Assembly: GCA_024685315.1 (NCBI GenBank)
Contig: JAIKVW010000013.1
Location: 26,027-90,026 of the forward strand
DNA length: 64,000 nucleotides
Direction: 5' to 3'
Source of the DNA: Lachnospiraceae bacterium
Lineage (GTDB): Bacteria > Bacillota > Clostridia > Lachnospirales > Lachnospiraceae
The notes beneath the pieces were generated by a model. The model worked only from the letters and a program-made list of their open reading frames with translations. It did no database searches and was not told the origin of the DNA. Positions 16,678-25,175 of the stretch are shown piece by piece. The translations under genes were made by a program, and so were the position numbers. Positions within the stretch are counted from its first letter, which is position 1. The number at the start of each line of letters is the position of its first letter.

Positions 16678-17076
16678 TTATTCCACCCAGTCTTCAATTT
16701 TCAGTCCAGGTACCCGGCTAAATTCTTCGGTATTGTTGGTCAGAACTGTCAGCCTGCGGGCAATGCCCTGGCCGGCAATCTGAAGATCGTAAGGGCCGAT
16801 TGGCATACCTTTCTGTTTCAGGTATGCCCGGATCTGTCCTGCGGCAATTGCGTCGCCTGCCTCAAACGGAAGAATAGTAAACGGGGCGAGAAACATGGCC
16901 AACTTCTGCCTGGTCCTTTCTCCCCATCTGCTTTTCCCAGCTCCGTAGAACAATTCGTAAACCGTTACGGCGGATACCGCGAGCTCGGAAGGATGGCAGG
17001 AAATAAGCCTCTTCGTCAGCCCCGGATATCGGTTTTTCATATAATAAATGCAAATATTTGTGTCTAGCAGATACAT
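16678..17076 (-). CDS. vapC: VapC-type PIN-domain ribonuclease toxin
   Basis: From the ATG at 17076 (CGGAGC upstream) the protein has 132 residues. It opens MYLLDTNICIYYMK, with the first PIN-domain Asp, then has the conserved Glu in VSAVTVYELFYGAGKS, the third acidic site in IGPYDLQIAGQ, and the closing TNNTEEFSRVPGLKIEDW typical of VapC/FitB toxins. It would cleave specific RNAs, often tRNAs, when free of antitoxin. A TTG at 17115 overlapping the vapB stop codon is an alternative start. Tight linkage to vapB confirms a type II toxin-antitoxin pair. Confidence 0.92.
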   Translation of the reverse strand: MYLLDTNICIYYMKNRYPGLTKRLISCHPSELAVSAVTVYELFYGAGKSRWGERTRQKLAMFLAPFTILPFEAGDAIAAGQIRAYLKQKGMPIGPYDLQIAGQGIARRLTVLTNNTEEFSRVPGLKIEDWVE

Positions 17077-17111
17077 TACTGAGCTCCGTTTGTCTGGAAT
17101 ATCCAGTGAAA

Positions 17112-17348
17112 TCAAAATTCCTCACGCTCCGCAACTTCCTCCCAGGACGGCTGCTCCCTCTCCTCCATAAAGTCTTCCGGAAAGCTGCCAATAACCTGGC
17201 GGACCGGTGCCCACGGGTCATCCGCCGGAAAGGCAATGAAAATGTCGCCTATCCTGCTGATGCAGTACTCCTTTTTCTCCGTTCGCATTTCCTGCGGAAT
17301 GCGCAGCGCCTGGCTGTTTCCATTTTGAAATACGCGTGTTGTTGTCAT
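17112..17348 (-). CDS. vapB: VapB/VagC-type antitoxin
   Basis: The 78-residue protein starts at the ATG at 17348 behind a near-consensus AGGAGGTGATC. Its N-terminal VFQNGNSQALRIPQEMR is the swapped-hairpin AbrB-like DNA-binding fold of VapB/VagC antitoxins. The acidic C-terminus (DDPWAPVRQVIGSFPEDFM...) is the toxin-neutralising tail. It should bind VapC and repress its own promoter, at which a short inverted repeat sits. Expression is set by a consensus promoter 50 bases upstream. Confidence 0.92.
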   Translation of the reverse strand: MTTTRVFQNGNSQALRIPQEMRTEKKEYCISRIGDIFIAFPADDPWAPVRQVIGSFPEDFMEEREQPSWEEVAEREEF

Positions 17349-17376
17349 TATGATCACCTCCTGGGAAAACATTCTC

Positions 17377-17394
17377 TGTACACACTATCGTACA
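17377..17394 (-). promoter_or_regulatory. Probable VapB operator
   Basis: TGTAC (17377-17381) and GTACA (17390-17394) form an inverted repeat with an 8-base spacer that covers the expected transcription start of vapBC, the normal place for antitoxin autorepression. Confidence 0.5.
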
Positions 17395-17399
17395 TACAT

Positions 17400-17428
17400 A
17401 TTATACGAAAGCATCTCTCATCTGTCAA
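17400..17428 (-). promoter_or_regulatory. Consensus promoter of vapBC
   Basis: On the minus strand TTGACA (17423-17428) and TATAAT (17400-17405) are both perfect and exactly 17 bases apart. Confidence 0.8.
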
Positions 17429-17533
17429 ATCCCAGGTTTTATCACTTTTAAGTAGTATACCTATCCTATCATCCATACGGGAGGCTTTCAATGATCTTCT
17501 TTCGACACAATTCGTCATGTGCTTGTCCGGGGC

Positions 17534-17578
17534 AAAAAAAGAGTGCTCCAAAACAACAATGGCTTGTTCTGGAACACC
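17534..17578 (-). terminator. metG terminator
   Basis: A 16-bp stem with three mismatches or G-U pairs (17541-17556 with 17563-17578) runs into seven T on the minus strand (17534-17540), 48 bases after the metG stop. Confidence 0.75.
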
Positions 17579-17625
17579 CTGGAATTTTTTCTCTGTAGTA
17601 CAATGTGCTACAGCAATTGTTTTGT

Positions 17626-19626
17626 TCAGCTGATCCCTGCGCCTGCGGGCATGTCCTTCTCCGGCGTCATGAGCGCCAGCTCTCCGTCGGCGCCTTCCGC
17701 CAGGAGAATCATCCCTTCGGACCTGACTCCGGCAAGCGTCACCGGCGCAAGATTCGCAAGAACCATTACCTGCTTTCCGACCATCTCTTCGGCGGTGTAG
17801 TGCTTCTTGATCCCGGAAACGATCTGCATCACGCGGCTTCCGACCTGGACCTGTGAGCAGAGAAGCTTCTTTGACTTCGGGACTTCCTTGCACTCGAGGA
17901 TCCGGCCTACCTGGAACTGGAGCTTCGCAAAATCGTCATAGCTTATTGTCTCTTTCTGCTCAAGATCGATCACAGCGGTAGCTGCAGGCTCCGAAGCCTT
18001 TTCCGGAGCAGCGGCCGAAGCCTCTGCCGCGGGCACCTCTTCGCCCTTCACTGCGGCGTACTTCTCCGCAAGCTCCTTGGGATCGAGCCTTGCGAAAAGG
18101 ATCTCCGGCTTTTCAGCGACCTTCCCGCCGCTCTCAAGCAGCCCAAATGAGCCAAGTGCAAGGTAATCGCGCTGCTTCGTGCCGATCATGTCGAGGATCT
18201 TTTCGGAAGTCTCGGGCATATAAGGTGCCAGCGCGACCGCCGAGATCCTGATGCCCTCGAGGAGGTTGTACAGCACGGTCTTCAGCCTGTCCTGCTTCTC
18301 CGGGAGCTTCGCTATCTTCCAGGGCTCGGTCTCGTCGACGTATTTATTGCATCTGCGGAGGAATTTGAAGATCTCCGTGATAGAATCAGCAACGCGGAGC
18401 TTCTCCATCTTCTCGTCGATGATGCCCTTGAGGCTCTCTCCCATTGCCGCAAGCTCTGCATCGACCGGCTCCGATACACCGGTATTCTCCACTGCTCCGC
18501 CAAAATATTTATTGCTCATGCTGACCGTGCGGTTTACAAGGTTGCCGAGGATGTTCGCGAGGTCGGAGTTATTTCTCTCGATCATCAGATCCCAGGAAAT
18601 AGAACCGTCGTTGTCAAAAGGCATCTCGTGCAGCACGAAATACCTTACCGCGTCGACTCCGAACACCTCCACCAGATCGTCCGCGTAAATAACATTCCCG
18701 CGGGACTTGCTCATCTTCTCGGAAACGTCGCCGCTGCCTACGAGGAGCCAGGGATGTCCGAACACCTGCTTCGGGAGCGGAACGCCGAGCGCCATCAGCA
18801 TGATCGGCCAGTAAATGGTATGGAAGCGGATGATGTCCTTTCCTATGAGGTGAAGGTCCGCGGGCCAGTACTTTTTGTAAAGGTCCCCGTGGTTCCCGTC
18901 GACATCATATCCCAGCCCGGTAATATAGTTGCTGAGCGCGTCGATCCAGACGTAGACCACGTGCTTCGGGTCGAAATCCACCGGGATCCCCCACTTGAAG
19001 GAGGTCCTGGACACGCACAGGTCCTGAAGCCCCGGAAGAAGGAAATTGTTCATCATCTCGTTTTTCCTGGACACTGGCTGGATGAAATCCGGATGCGTGT
19101 TGATGTAGTCGATCAGCCTGTCCGCATATTTGCTGAGCCTGAAGAAATATGCTTCCTCCTCGGCGTCAATGACGTCGCGCCCGCAGTCGGGGCACTTGCC
19201 GTCCACAAGCTGGGACTCGGTCCAGAAGGACTCGCAGGGCGTGCAGTACTTGCCCTTGTAGACGCTCTTGTAGATATCCCCCTGGTCATGCAGGCGCTTG
19301 AATATCTTCTGCACCTGTACCTCGTGATCCTCGTCGGTGGTGCGGATGAAGCGGTCATAGGAAGTGTTCATGAGATCCCATATCCCGCGGATCTGCGCGG
19401 ATACCTGGTCGACATATTCCTTCGGCGTGATGCCGGCTTCTTTGGCCTTTATCTCTATCTTCTGACCGTGCTCGTCGGTCCCGGTCTGGAAGCGGACGTC
19501 GTAGCCCTGCATCCTCTTGAAGCGCGCGATGGAATCCGCGAGAACGATCTCGTAGGTGTTCCCGATGTGCGGTTTACCGGATGTGTATGCGATCGCGGTC
19601 GTAATATAATAAGGTTTCTTTTCCAT
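17626..19626 (-). CDS. metG: Methionyl-tRNA synthetase with C-terminal tRNA-binding domain
   Basis: This 666-residue class I synthetase charges tRNA-Met with methionine. It shows the HIGH-type motif KPHIGNTYEIVLADS near residue 20, a zinc knuckle with CTPC...CPDC, the KMSKS loop in EKMSKSRGNVIYADDL, and the anticodon-binding WIDALSNYITGLGY region. A linker rich in Ala and Glu (about 515-545) leads to a C-terminal EMAP/Trbp111-like domain (KLQFQVGRILECKEVPKSKKLL to the end), used for dimerisation and tRNA binding. AGGAAG precedes the ATG. A GCCGGCAG/CTGCCCGC hairpin lies in the 134-base spacer upstream. Confidence 0.97.
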   Translation of the reverse strand: MEKKPYYITTAIAYTSGKPHIGNTYEIVLADSIARFKRMQGYDVRFQTGTDEHGQKIEIKAKEAGITPKEYVDQVSAQIRGIWDLMNTSYDRFIRTTDEDHEVQVQKIFKRLHDQGDIYKSVYKGKYCTPCESFWTESQLVDGKCPDCGRDVIDAEEEAYFFRLSKYADRLIDYINTHPDFIQPVSRKNEMMNNFLLPGLQDLCVSRTSFKWGIPVDFDPKHVVYVWIDALSNYITGLGYDVDGNHGDLYKKYWPADLHLIGKDIIRFHTIYWPIMLMALGVPLPKQVFGHPWLLVGSGDVSEKMSKSRGNVIYADDLVEVFGVDAVRYFVLHEMPFDNDGSISWDLMIERNNSDLANILGNLVNRTVSMSNKYFGGAVENTGVSEPVDAELAAMGESLKGIIDEKMEKLRVADSITEIFKFLRRCNKYVDETEPWKIAKLPEKQDRLKTVLYNLLEGIRISAVALAPYMPETSEKILDMIGTKQRDYLALGSFGLLESGGKVAEKPEILFARLDPKELAEKYAAVKGEEVPAAEASAAAPEKASEPAATAVIDLEQKETISYDDFAKLQFQVGRILECKEVPKSKKLLCSQVQVGSRVMQIVSGIKKHYTAEEMVGKQVMVLANLAPVTLAGVRSEGMILLAEGADGELALMTPEKDMPAGAGIS

Positions 19627-19760
19627 GATTCTTCCTGCTCCGATTGTGATCTATTGTTAAATAATATCGTCAGCTGTGTTTTGCCGGCAGAAAATCTGCC
19701 CGCAGTAATTATGAGTATACGCTTATTAACGCCGCAAGACAAGACCGGCCCGCCTGCTGC

Positions 19761-22253
19761 TCACTCTAATATTCCGGGATCCTTTCCGAATTTCTGGTCA
19801 TATCTGTACAGGAAAGTTACCATCTGCCTGCGGAGGCAGTCCCCGCCTTCCTGGAAGGTTCCCGCGTATTTGCCGGAATCGTATCCAAGGGCGATCCCGT
19901 TCTCATTTGCCCACATGATAGGCTTGTACCAGATATTATCCTCGTATTCTCCGGCGGAATTCCTGACCTTTTCAGGTACATCTGTGAAACCTGTCCCTGT
20001 ATACTCAGGCTCAGGCTCCCCGGCCAGGCGCCAGAGGAACATGACTGCCTGGCGGCGCAGGCACTTGCCCTGGGGCCTGAAGGTCCCGTCGGTGTAGCCC
20101 ACGGTGATTCCCTCTTCAGCTGCCCACTGGACTGCCTTATAGTAGTAGGCTGTCTCGTCGGTGACATCGGTAAACCCGGATCCTTCCCCTGCCGGCTCAG
20201 GGCATCCCACCATCCTCCAGAGGAAGGTTACCATCTGGGCACGGGTGCACTGCCGCGCGTGTCCGAATGTCTGGAAGAACCCGGTATTTGTATTCTGGAT
20301 CCCGTAAGTAATGCCTTTGTCCAGAGCCCAGTAAACCGGCTCGTACCAGAAGGTCCCTGGATCAAGGACATCTTTAAATCGGATTATCACTTCGTTTCTT
20401 GCTTCAGCATTGCCGTCTGCTGATTCTGCAACTACCGTCACTCTCCCAGCGGATTGAGCTGTAAGATGTCCTGTAACGGTATCAATGGAGGCTCTCTCTA
20501 TCTTGTTTTCCTCGTCATAATAATTCTCGAGATGCCAATTGACATTTGTATTATCTGCACTTAACGGATAAACTTCCGCACTCATCTGCACCGTTTCTCC
20601 GGCAGTAACTTCAGCTTCCGAGATAGTAACCTCTTCAGCATAAACTTCCGGTTGCCCTATTATTACATGCTTTGCATTTGTACCATTTTCAGGATCATGT
20701 ACTATGTATCCCCTTTCATTGTTGTCAACTTCGTATAGTTTCAGCTCTCCCCATTCAATATACCCATTTCTTGGAAGCAGTATACACTGACCTGAAGGGA
20801 AGTCAATTCCCGTCTTTGCGCTAATGGCATAATAATCCGCCTTGACATCTATGCGATCCCCATTCAGCACCGCTTTTCCATTATATGCATATATAGCAAT
20901 ACGCAGTGCTTCTGCCTCTACATTTCCTTCAATATCAATGCTTCCGGCAACAATCGCAAAGCCACCCATGATATCAGTATCTGTACCTGTTGTAAGAGCG
21001 TTTACATTACCTCCGACATACAGGGGACCATCATTATAAACATAGATAGCATTCAGCCCCGCTATTACGTCTACGTCCCCCTGAACGCTGATGCTGGTGC
21101 CACACACGATTCCATCGCTGTCGTCATTATAGGCTGTAGCTTTTACATTTCCTCCTATAATGATATCAGCAGTTATGGACTCTACAGCCCACATAGCTCC
21201 GCTTGCTTCAAGGTTTCCATTTACATCTATTCCAGCAGCATGAATGCCTCCCTTAGCATATACATCTCCACCTGCTTTTAAATGACCGCAACTAACCCCT
21301 TCTTGTTCTCCATCTGCATAAATACTGCCTCCTACTGTAACAGGTCCGTCAGCCCAGATAGCAATACAGTCTGCGTCTGTACCAGAATCTTCTCCATGTG
21401 CAGTGGCAGTGATATTTCCACCAACGGTAATGCTTCCATCAGTAGAGCCTCCAGTGCCTCCATTATTTATTTGTATAGCATAATTCCGTGCCTCTGCTTC
21501 AACGTCTCCTTCAATCTCCATTTTTCCTGCCCGAATAGCCACCCTGTAAACATCAGAATAATCATAAATAATTGATTTCACGTTCCCGCTGACTTTCAAG
21601 AGCTTATACGGCGCTTCTATTCCTGTAGTTGCTGCCAATATTTCGATGTCTCCGTCAACTGTTATATCCTTTTGAGCATATATTCCAGTATCAGCTTCAA
21701 TAACTACATCTCCGTAGATACTGATACTCCCGGCCCAACTTCCTCCTGCAGCGATGCCGCGTGCAGGTGTTTTAATCTCTACATTCCCTTCAATATAAAC
21801 GTTCGAGGCATAAACACCTGTACCGTAATTTACCCAATAACTTCCATCGGGAATCTCTTCACCGATATTTATATTCACATCGCCAACAATTGTAAGGTCT
21901 CCATTAATGATTATTCCATTATATGCGTATGGACTTTCTAAACTAAGTCCCCCATTTGCGACGATATTGAGAGCCTGCCCAGAATAAATCATAGAATTAT
22001 GATCAGGATCGACACCCTCCACGCCCGTAACATTATTAAGCGTGAGCGTATTCGTCTCCGGGTCATAGCTTGCCGTTCCTCCCGCAACGGGAATATCATC
22101 CTTGTTATCATCCGTTACCTGATGTTCGCCTACCCAGACAGGATAATACTCGGCAGCTTCCGCCCTGATGGCCGGATACATAATGCAAAGTGCCAGAACT
22201 AATGTCAGAACAAATCTCAATACATTACTATTCTGCTTCTGATTCATATTCAT
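19761..22253 (-). CDS. Secreted surface protein: beta-helix region, Ig-like domain and three SLH domains
   Basis: This 830-residue protein has a signal peptide (to about residue 34). About 500 residues of short GDV/GNV-type repeats follow (for example GDVNINIGEEI, GNVEAEALRIAIYAYN), each about 20-25 residues, consistent with a parallel beta-helix. A Big2-like Ig domain comes next (about 540-625, EVTAGETVQMSAEVYPLSADN). Three S-layer homology modules complete the protein (about 630-830, FTDVTDETAYYYKAVQWAAEEGIT and similar), which bind secondary cell-wall polymer. It is probably a wall-bound adhesin or structural protein. The repeat region is visibly richer in A/T than its neighbours and uses many ATA codons, suggesting transfer or a different history. 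GAGGAT precedes the ATG. Confidence 0.85.
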   Translation of the reverse strand: MNMNQKQNSNVLRFVLTLVLALCIMYPAIRAEAAEYYPVWVGEHQVTDDNKDDIPVAGGTASYDPETNTLTLNNVTGVEGVDPDHNSMIYSGQALNIVANGGLSLESPYAYNGIIINGDLTIVGDVNINIGEEIPDGSYWVNYGTGVYASNVYIEGNVEIKTPARGIAAGGSWAGSISIYGDVVIEADTGIYAQKDITVDGDIEILAATTGIEAPYKLLKVSGNVKSIIYDYSDVYRVAIRAGKMEIEGDVEAEARNYAIQINNGGTGGSTDGSITVGGNITATAHGEDSGTDADCIAIWADGPVTVGGSIYADGEQEGVSCGHLKAGGDVYAKGGIHAAGIDVNGNLEASGAMWAVESITADIIIGGNVKATAYNDDSDGIVCGTSISVQGDVDVIAGLNAIYVYNDGPLYVGGNVNALTTGTDTDIMGGFAIVAGSIDIEGNVEAEALRIAIYAYNGKAVLNGDRIDVKADYYAISAKTGIDFPSGQCILLPRNGYIEWGELKLYEVDNNERGYIVHDPENGTNAKHVIIGQPEVYAEEVTISEAEVTAGETVQMSAEVYPLSADNTNVNWHLENYYDEENKIERASIDTVTGHLTAQSAGRVTVVAESADGNAEARNEVIIRFKDVLDPGTFWYEPVYWALDKGITYGIQNTNTGFFQTFGHARQCTRAQMVTFLWRMVGCPEPAGEGSGFTDVTDETAYYYKAVQWAAEEGITVGYTDGTFRPQGKCLRRQAVMFLWRLAGEPEPEYTGTGFTDVPEKVRNSAGEYEDNIWYKPIMWANENGIALGYDSGKYAGTFQEGGDCLRRQMVTFLYRYDQKFGKDPGILE

Positions 22254-22298
22254 GGTCTATCCTCAATTTTTCCAAATTAGCTTCAATGCGTATCTGCA

Positions 22299-23748
22299 TC
22301 ACTCGCCCTGTCCCTGCTTCAACTCGATATTATATTTTTTTAATTTTCTGACTACGGTGGACTGGTTTACCCCGAGAAGCTTTGCCATCTCGTAGGTACT
22401 GCTGCAACGGGTGGTAAGGTAGGTCAGAAGGCTGCTTTCCATCCCGTTCATGTAGTTCTCCGGCGAAAACCCTTCCGCCGATATGCCCGGCTTCATGTCG
22501 AACCCGATGATGCCCGGATCCGACTCCGGGACGTAGTCCTTCAAGTCCATCACGACCTCGTCCCTGTCGCTCAGCATGACCCCGCGCTCTATAAAATTCC
22601 GGAGCTCCCGCACATTTCCCGGCCATCCGTACTCCAGAAGGAACTTGTAGGAGTCCGCGGACAGGAGATTGTCCCCCCGTTTTCCCGGCAGATCTCCTCC
22701 AGGAAATAATTCGCCAGCGGCACTATATCATCGATCCGGTTCCTGAGGGGCGGGATCACCAGGGAAATAAAATTAAGCCTGTAGTACAGGTCCTGCCTGA
22801 ACTCTCCCTTTTCGCAGAGCCCCTGGAGAGATTCATTTGCCGCGGCTATCAGCCGGAAATCCACCAGTTTCTCCTGATGCGATCCGACTTTTCTGACCTT
22901 GTGGGATTCCAGCACGCGCAGCAGCTTCCCCTGGGCCGACATGGGGAGCGAATTGATTTCGTCAAGGAAGAGCGTTCCGCCGTCAGAGGCCTCGATAATG
23001 CCGATCTTCCCGGACTTCGCGGCCCTGTGAAAGAACCCGCCTCGTACCCGAACAGCTCGGACTCGATCAGGTTGTCCGTAAGCTCGGCGCAGTTTATGGC
23101 GTTAAAGGGCCGATCCTTCCTGGCGCTCAGGCTGTGGATGAACTGGGCCAGCGCCCCCTTTCCGGTCCCGGTCTCCCCGCTTATCAGGATAGAACTGTTC
23201 GTATCCGCCGCCTTCCCGGCGATACTTACCAGCCTGCGCATCGGAGCGGAATTCATGATAAAAACCGGCTCCTTCGGCCTTCCGGTCTCCGGCTGCGGGG
23301 AGGCCTTCCAGATGCCGAGCTCATTTACCAGCGGGAAAACGATAGCCAGGATATGGGAGATGCTTCCGTCGTCTCCGAACATAGGTATCCCCATGGTGAT
23401 CTGGTGGTAATTTCTTCCGGTCACGATCATGGTGTCCTGGAAGATTGACGCCGAGGTACGGGTCTTCATGACCTGCTCGTAAATGCTGGGATTAAAGGTA
23501 TGCCTGATGCTGCGCACATTCAGGCCCAGCCACTTTTTTCTCGGATTCTCGGTGTAGTCCACAAAAGCATTGTTGACGAACATGAACTGTCCGTCCGAGC
23601 CCAGGACATAAGCCGGATAGTTCGAGTTCCAGATCACATCCATCACCTTGGCCGCGCTGCCTTTATCGGAAATATTATCGAGCAGGAACTGCTCCCCCCC
23701 GGGATCTGTCTTCTGCCATGCTGTCTCCCTCCGTAATTCAGTTTTCAT
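22299..23748 (-). pseudogene. Sigma-54-dependent transcriptional activator (PAS-AAA-HTH), frameshifted
   Basis: Three overlapping frames together make one activator of about 475 residues. The PAS domain is seen in YPAYVLGSDGQFMFVNNAF. The AAA domain has Walker A ISGETGTGKGALA, the sigma-54 contact loop ESELFGYEAGSFTG, and DLYYRLNFISLVIPPLRNR. A Fis-type helix-turn-helix ends it (STYEMAKLLGVNQSTVVRKLKKY). The frame breaks after GSFTG at about 23023-23025, where three C stand on the plus strand and four would restore the frame. It breaks again at 22673-22678, where there are six C and seven would restore it. The best ribosome site (GGAGGGAGACAGC, ATG at 23719) is also out of frame unless a seven-C tract at 23694-23700 loses one base. 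The gene is divergent from a sigma-54 promoter. It is either a decayed gene, a switchable one, or carries sequencing errors. Confidence 0.8.
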
Positions 23749-23846
23749 TATAGCACACGGGGCGGGGACGGCGCACCCCGGGCAAGCCTTAATTATTTCG
23801 GTCCGGCCCCGGATCCGGCACGCACCTCCCTCCTGTCCCCAGGATC

Positions 23847-23862
23847 TGGCACGGTTGTTGCT
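23847..23862 (+). promoter_or_regulatory. Sigma-54 (-24/-12) promoter
   Basis: TGGCACG (23847-23853), four bases, then TTGCT (23858-23862) matches the sigma-54 consensus TGGCACG-N4-TTGCW exactly. It points at the beta-keto acid cleavage gene and is divergent from the sigma-54 activator gene, which is the usual regulator-target arrangement. Confidence 0.85.
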
Positions 23863-23917
23863 AAATAATCTATAATGAAAACGTCAACACACTTACTGCA
23901 GGAGGTAATAATTCGCT

Positions 23918-24001
23918 ATGCGGTCAAAAGTAGTTTCTCTCTCTGAGGCTGTCTCGCAGATAAGCTCTGCCTTGCCTCGCAGCATTCAGGCTCGAGTTTA
24001 A
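23918..24001 (+). pseudogene. 27-codon ORF resembling the N-terminus of a CoA-transferase subunit
   Basis: An ATG behind GGAGGTAATAATTCGCT opens a 27-codon frame starting MRSKVVSLSEAVSQI. That is the pattern of the first residues of acetate/3-oxoacid CoA-transferase alpha subunits (xxSKVVSLxEAVxxIKDGD), but the glycine-rich CoA site that should follow is absent and the frame stops at 24001. It is directly downstream of the sigma-54 promoter. I read it as the stump of a gene whose body was deleted; a leader peptide is the alternative. Confidence 0.45.
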
Positions 24002-24080
24002 GCAGATCATCCCTTACGGCTTCATGATGTGTTTAATTTCATCGATCGTAACTATCCTGTTTGCACTGTTCCTGTATTAA
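23964..24080 (+). pseudogene. Fragment resembling the C-terminal helix of a permease
   Basis: A frame without a start, open from 23964, encodes EFKQIIPYGFMMCLISSI followed by a hydrophobic run and a Tyr before the stop at 24080, which reads like the last membrane helix of a transporter. It overlaps the CoA-transferase-like stump in another frame and ends 24 bases before the next gene. Together they look like the two ends left by one internal deletion in an operon (inference). Confidence 0.4.
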
Positions 24081-24104
24081 AGAAGTCTTTGAGAGGAGGG
24101 AAAT

Positions 24105-24974
24105 ATGTCTGATAAGGTTATTATCACAGCTGCTTTGACCGGAACCAGTACCCCGGTATCTCTTAATCCCAACCTTCCCGCTACCCCTGAGAGGATAGCT
24201 GAAGATGCTTACAACTGCTGGAAAGCAGGCGCTGCTATCGTCCATCTTCACATGAGGGACGCAAACGGCAAGGGCGTTTTTGACGTAGAAATGTTCAGAA
24301 AGACCATTGAGCTCATCCGTGCTCACGAAGACTGCGATGTGGTCATTAACTGCACCTCTTCCGGCCAGCGCGGCGGAGTTGACGAAATGGGAAGCACTAT
24401 TCCTGTAGAAGGCCCTAAGAGAATGGAACATTTCCAGCAGCTCGACGGAATTGAGATCGGTTCCATGGACTGCGGCACATTCAACTGGATGCCAAACTAC
24501 ATCTTTATCAACTCTCCAAACTTCCTTCGCGAGCTCGGAAAAGTATATAATGAAAGAGGCATCAAGCCTGAGATCGAAGTTTTCGACGTCAGTATGATGA
24601 ACTGCGCTAAAGCCCTTATTAAAGAGGGGATCATAAAGACCCCTGCTCACTTCCAGTTCTGCCTCGGAGCTCCCGGCGGAATGGAAGCAACAGTAGACAA
24701 CCTTCAGTTCTTACTTAAAAACCTTCCTGAAGGCTCTACCTGGTCCGCATTCGGAACTTCCAAGAACCACCTTCCTATCCTGTTCGCTGCTCTCGCCCTC
24801 GACGGACATATCCGCGTAGGCCTTGAGGACAATGTCTACTATTCAAAGGGCGTTCTTGCTACCAACCAGATGCTGGTAGAAAGGGCCGTCAAAGCAGTAG
24901 AATTGTTTGGAAAGAAAGTAGCTACCCCTTCGGAAGCGAGGGAAATGCTGGGAATTCCGCAGCTTAACCGTTAA
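24105..24974 (+). CDS. Beta-keto acid cleavage enzyme (3-keto-5-aminohexanoate cleavage protein family, DUF849)
   Basis: This intact 289-residue protein is a BKACE/Kce TIM barrel. It has the zinc ligands in VHLHMRD (His47, His49), the conserved VINCTSSG, a DVSMMNCAKALI segment, and a further ligand in VGLEDNVYY near residue 230. Family members use acetyl-CoA to cleave beta-keto acids, giving acetoacetate and an acyl-CoA. Kce does so in lysine fermentation, but many paralogues have other substrates. The ribosome site is AGGAGGG. The codon usage is strongly biased to CTT, TTC and GGA, like a highly expressed gene, which argues that it is still in use. The usual partner genes (kdd, kal, CoA transferase) are not in this window. 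Confidence 0.9.
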   Translation: MSDKVIITAALTGTSTPVSLNPNLPATPERIAEDAYNCWKAGAAIVHLHMRDANGKGVFDVEMFRKTIELIRAHEDCDVVINCTSSGQRGGVDEMGSTIPVEGPKRMEHFQQLDGIEIGSMDCGTFNWMPNYIFINSPNFLRELGKVYNERGIKPEIEVFDVSMMNCAKALIKEGIIKTPAHFQFCLGAPGGMEATVDNLQFLLKNLPEGSTWSAFGTSKNHLPILFAALALDGHIRVGLEDNVYYSKGVLATNQMLVERAVKAVELFGKKVATPSEAREMLGIPQLNR

Positions 24975-24996
24975 AAACTGCTTTACTCACAACTCA

Positions 24997-25030
24997 GGCC
25001 GTGGCGGCAATATTACATGCCGCCACGGCC
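24997..25030. terminator. Terminator after the beta-keto acid cleavage gene
   Basis: A perfect 13-bp G/C-rich stem (24997-25009 with 25018-25030) lies 22 bases after the stop. It is followed by TTATG on the plus strand and would also stop an antisense transcript arriving from the right. Confidence 0.65.
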
Positions 25031-25078
25031 TTATGAGATAAGCTGAAAAGCCCTGTGACTCGAGGAATTATTTTAGAA

Positions 25079-25153
25079 ATGAAAAAAGGAAGTTGGCTTT
25101 TAACCTTTTCGATAATAATACTAATAGTTCTACTATATTTTCTTCTTGGCTGA
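25079..25153 (+). CDS. 24-residue hydrophobic single-helix peptide, candidate type I toxin
   Basis: The ORF reads MKKGSWLLTF followed by 14 almost wholly hydrophobic residues ending LLG, a positively charged N-terminus plus one membrane helix. GAGG lies 13 bases before the ATG, a long but usable spacing. Small hydrophobic peptides of this shape are typical of type I toxins and of other regulatory membrane peptides. A strong minus-strand promoter just downstream would produce antisense RNA across the whole ORF, and a terminator follows on the plus strand. I do not recognise a named family. The ORF is short enough to have arisen by chance. Confidence 0.4.
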   Translation: MKKGSWLLTFSIIILIVLLYFLLG

Positions 25154-25175
25154 CCGCCTCTTAAATGTCATAGTC

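Noticed and set aside
17354..17893. 179-codon minus-strand ORF across the metG end and vapB upstream region
   Set aside because: Runs through the metG frame and its terminator; no recognisable protein part, so not a gene remnant.
18628..20097. 489-codon plus-strand ORF opposite metG and the SLH gene
   Set aside because: No domain, no ribosome site, and both opposite genes are certain.
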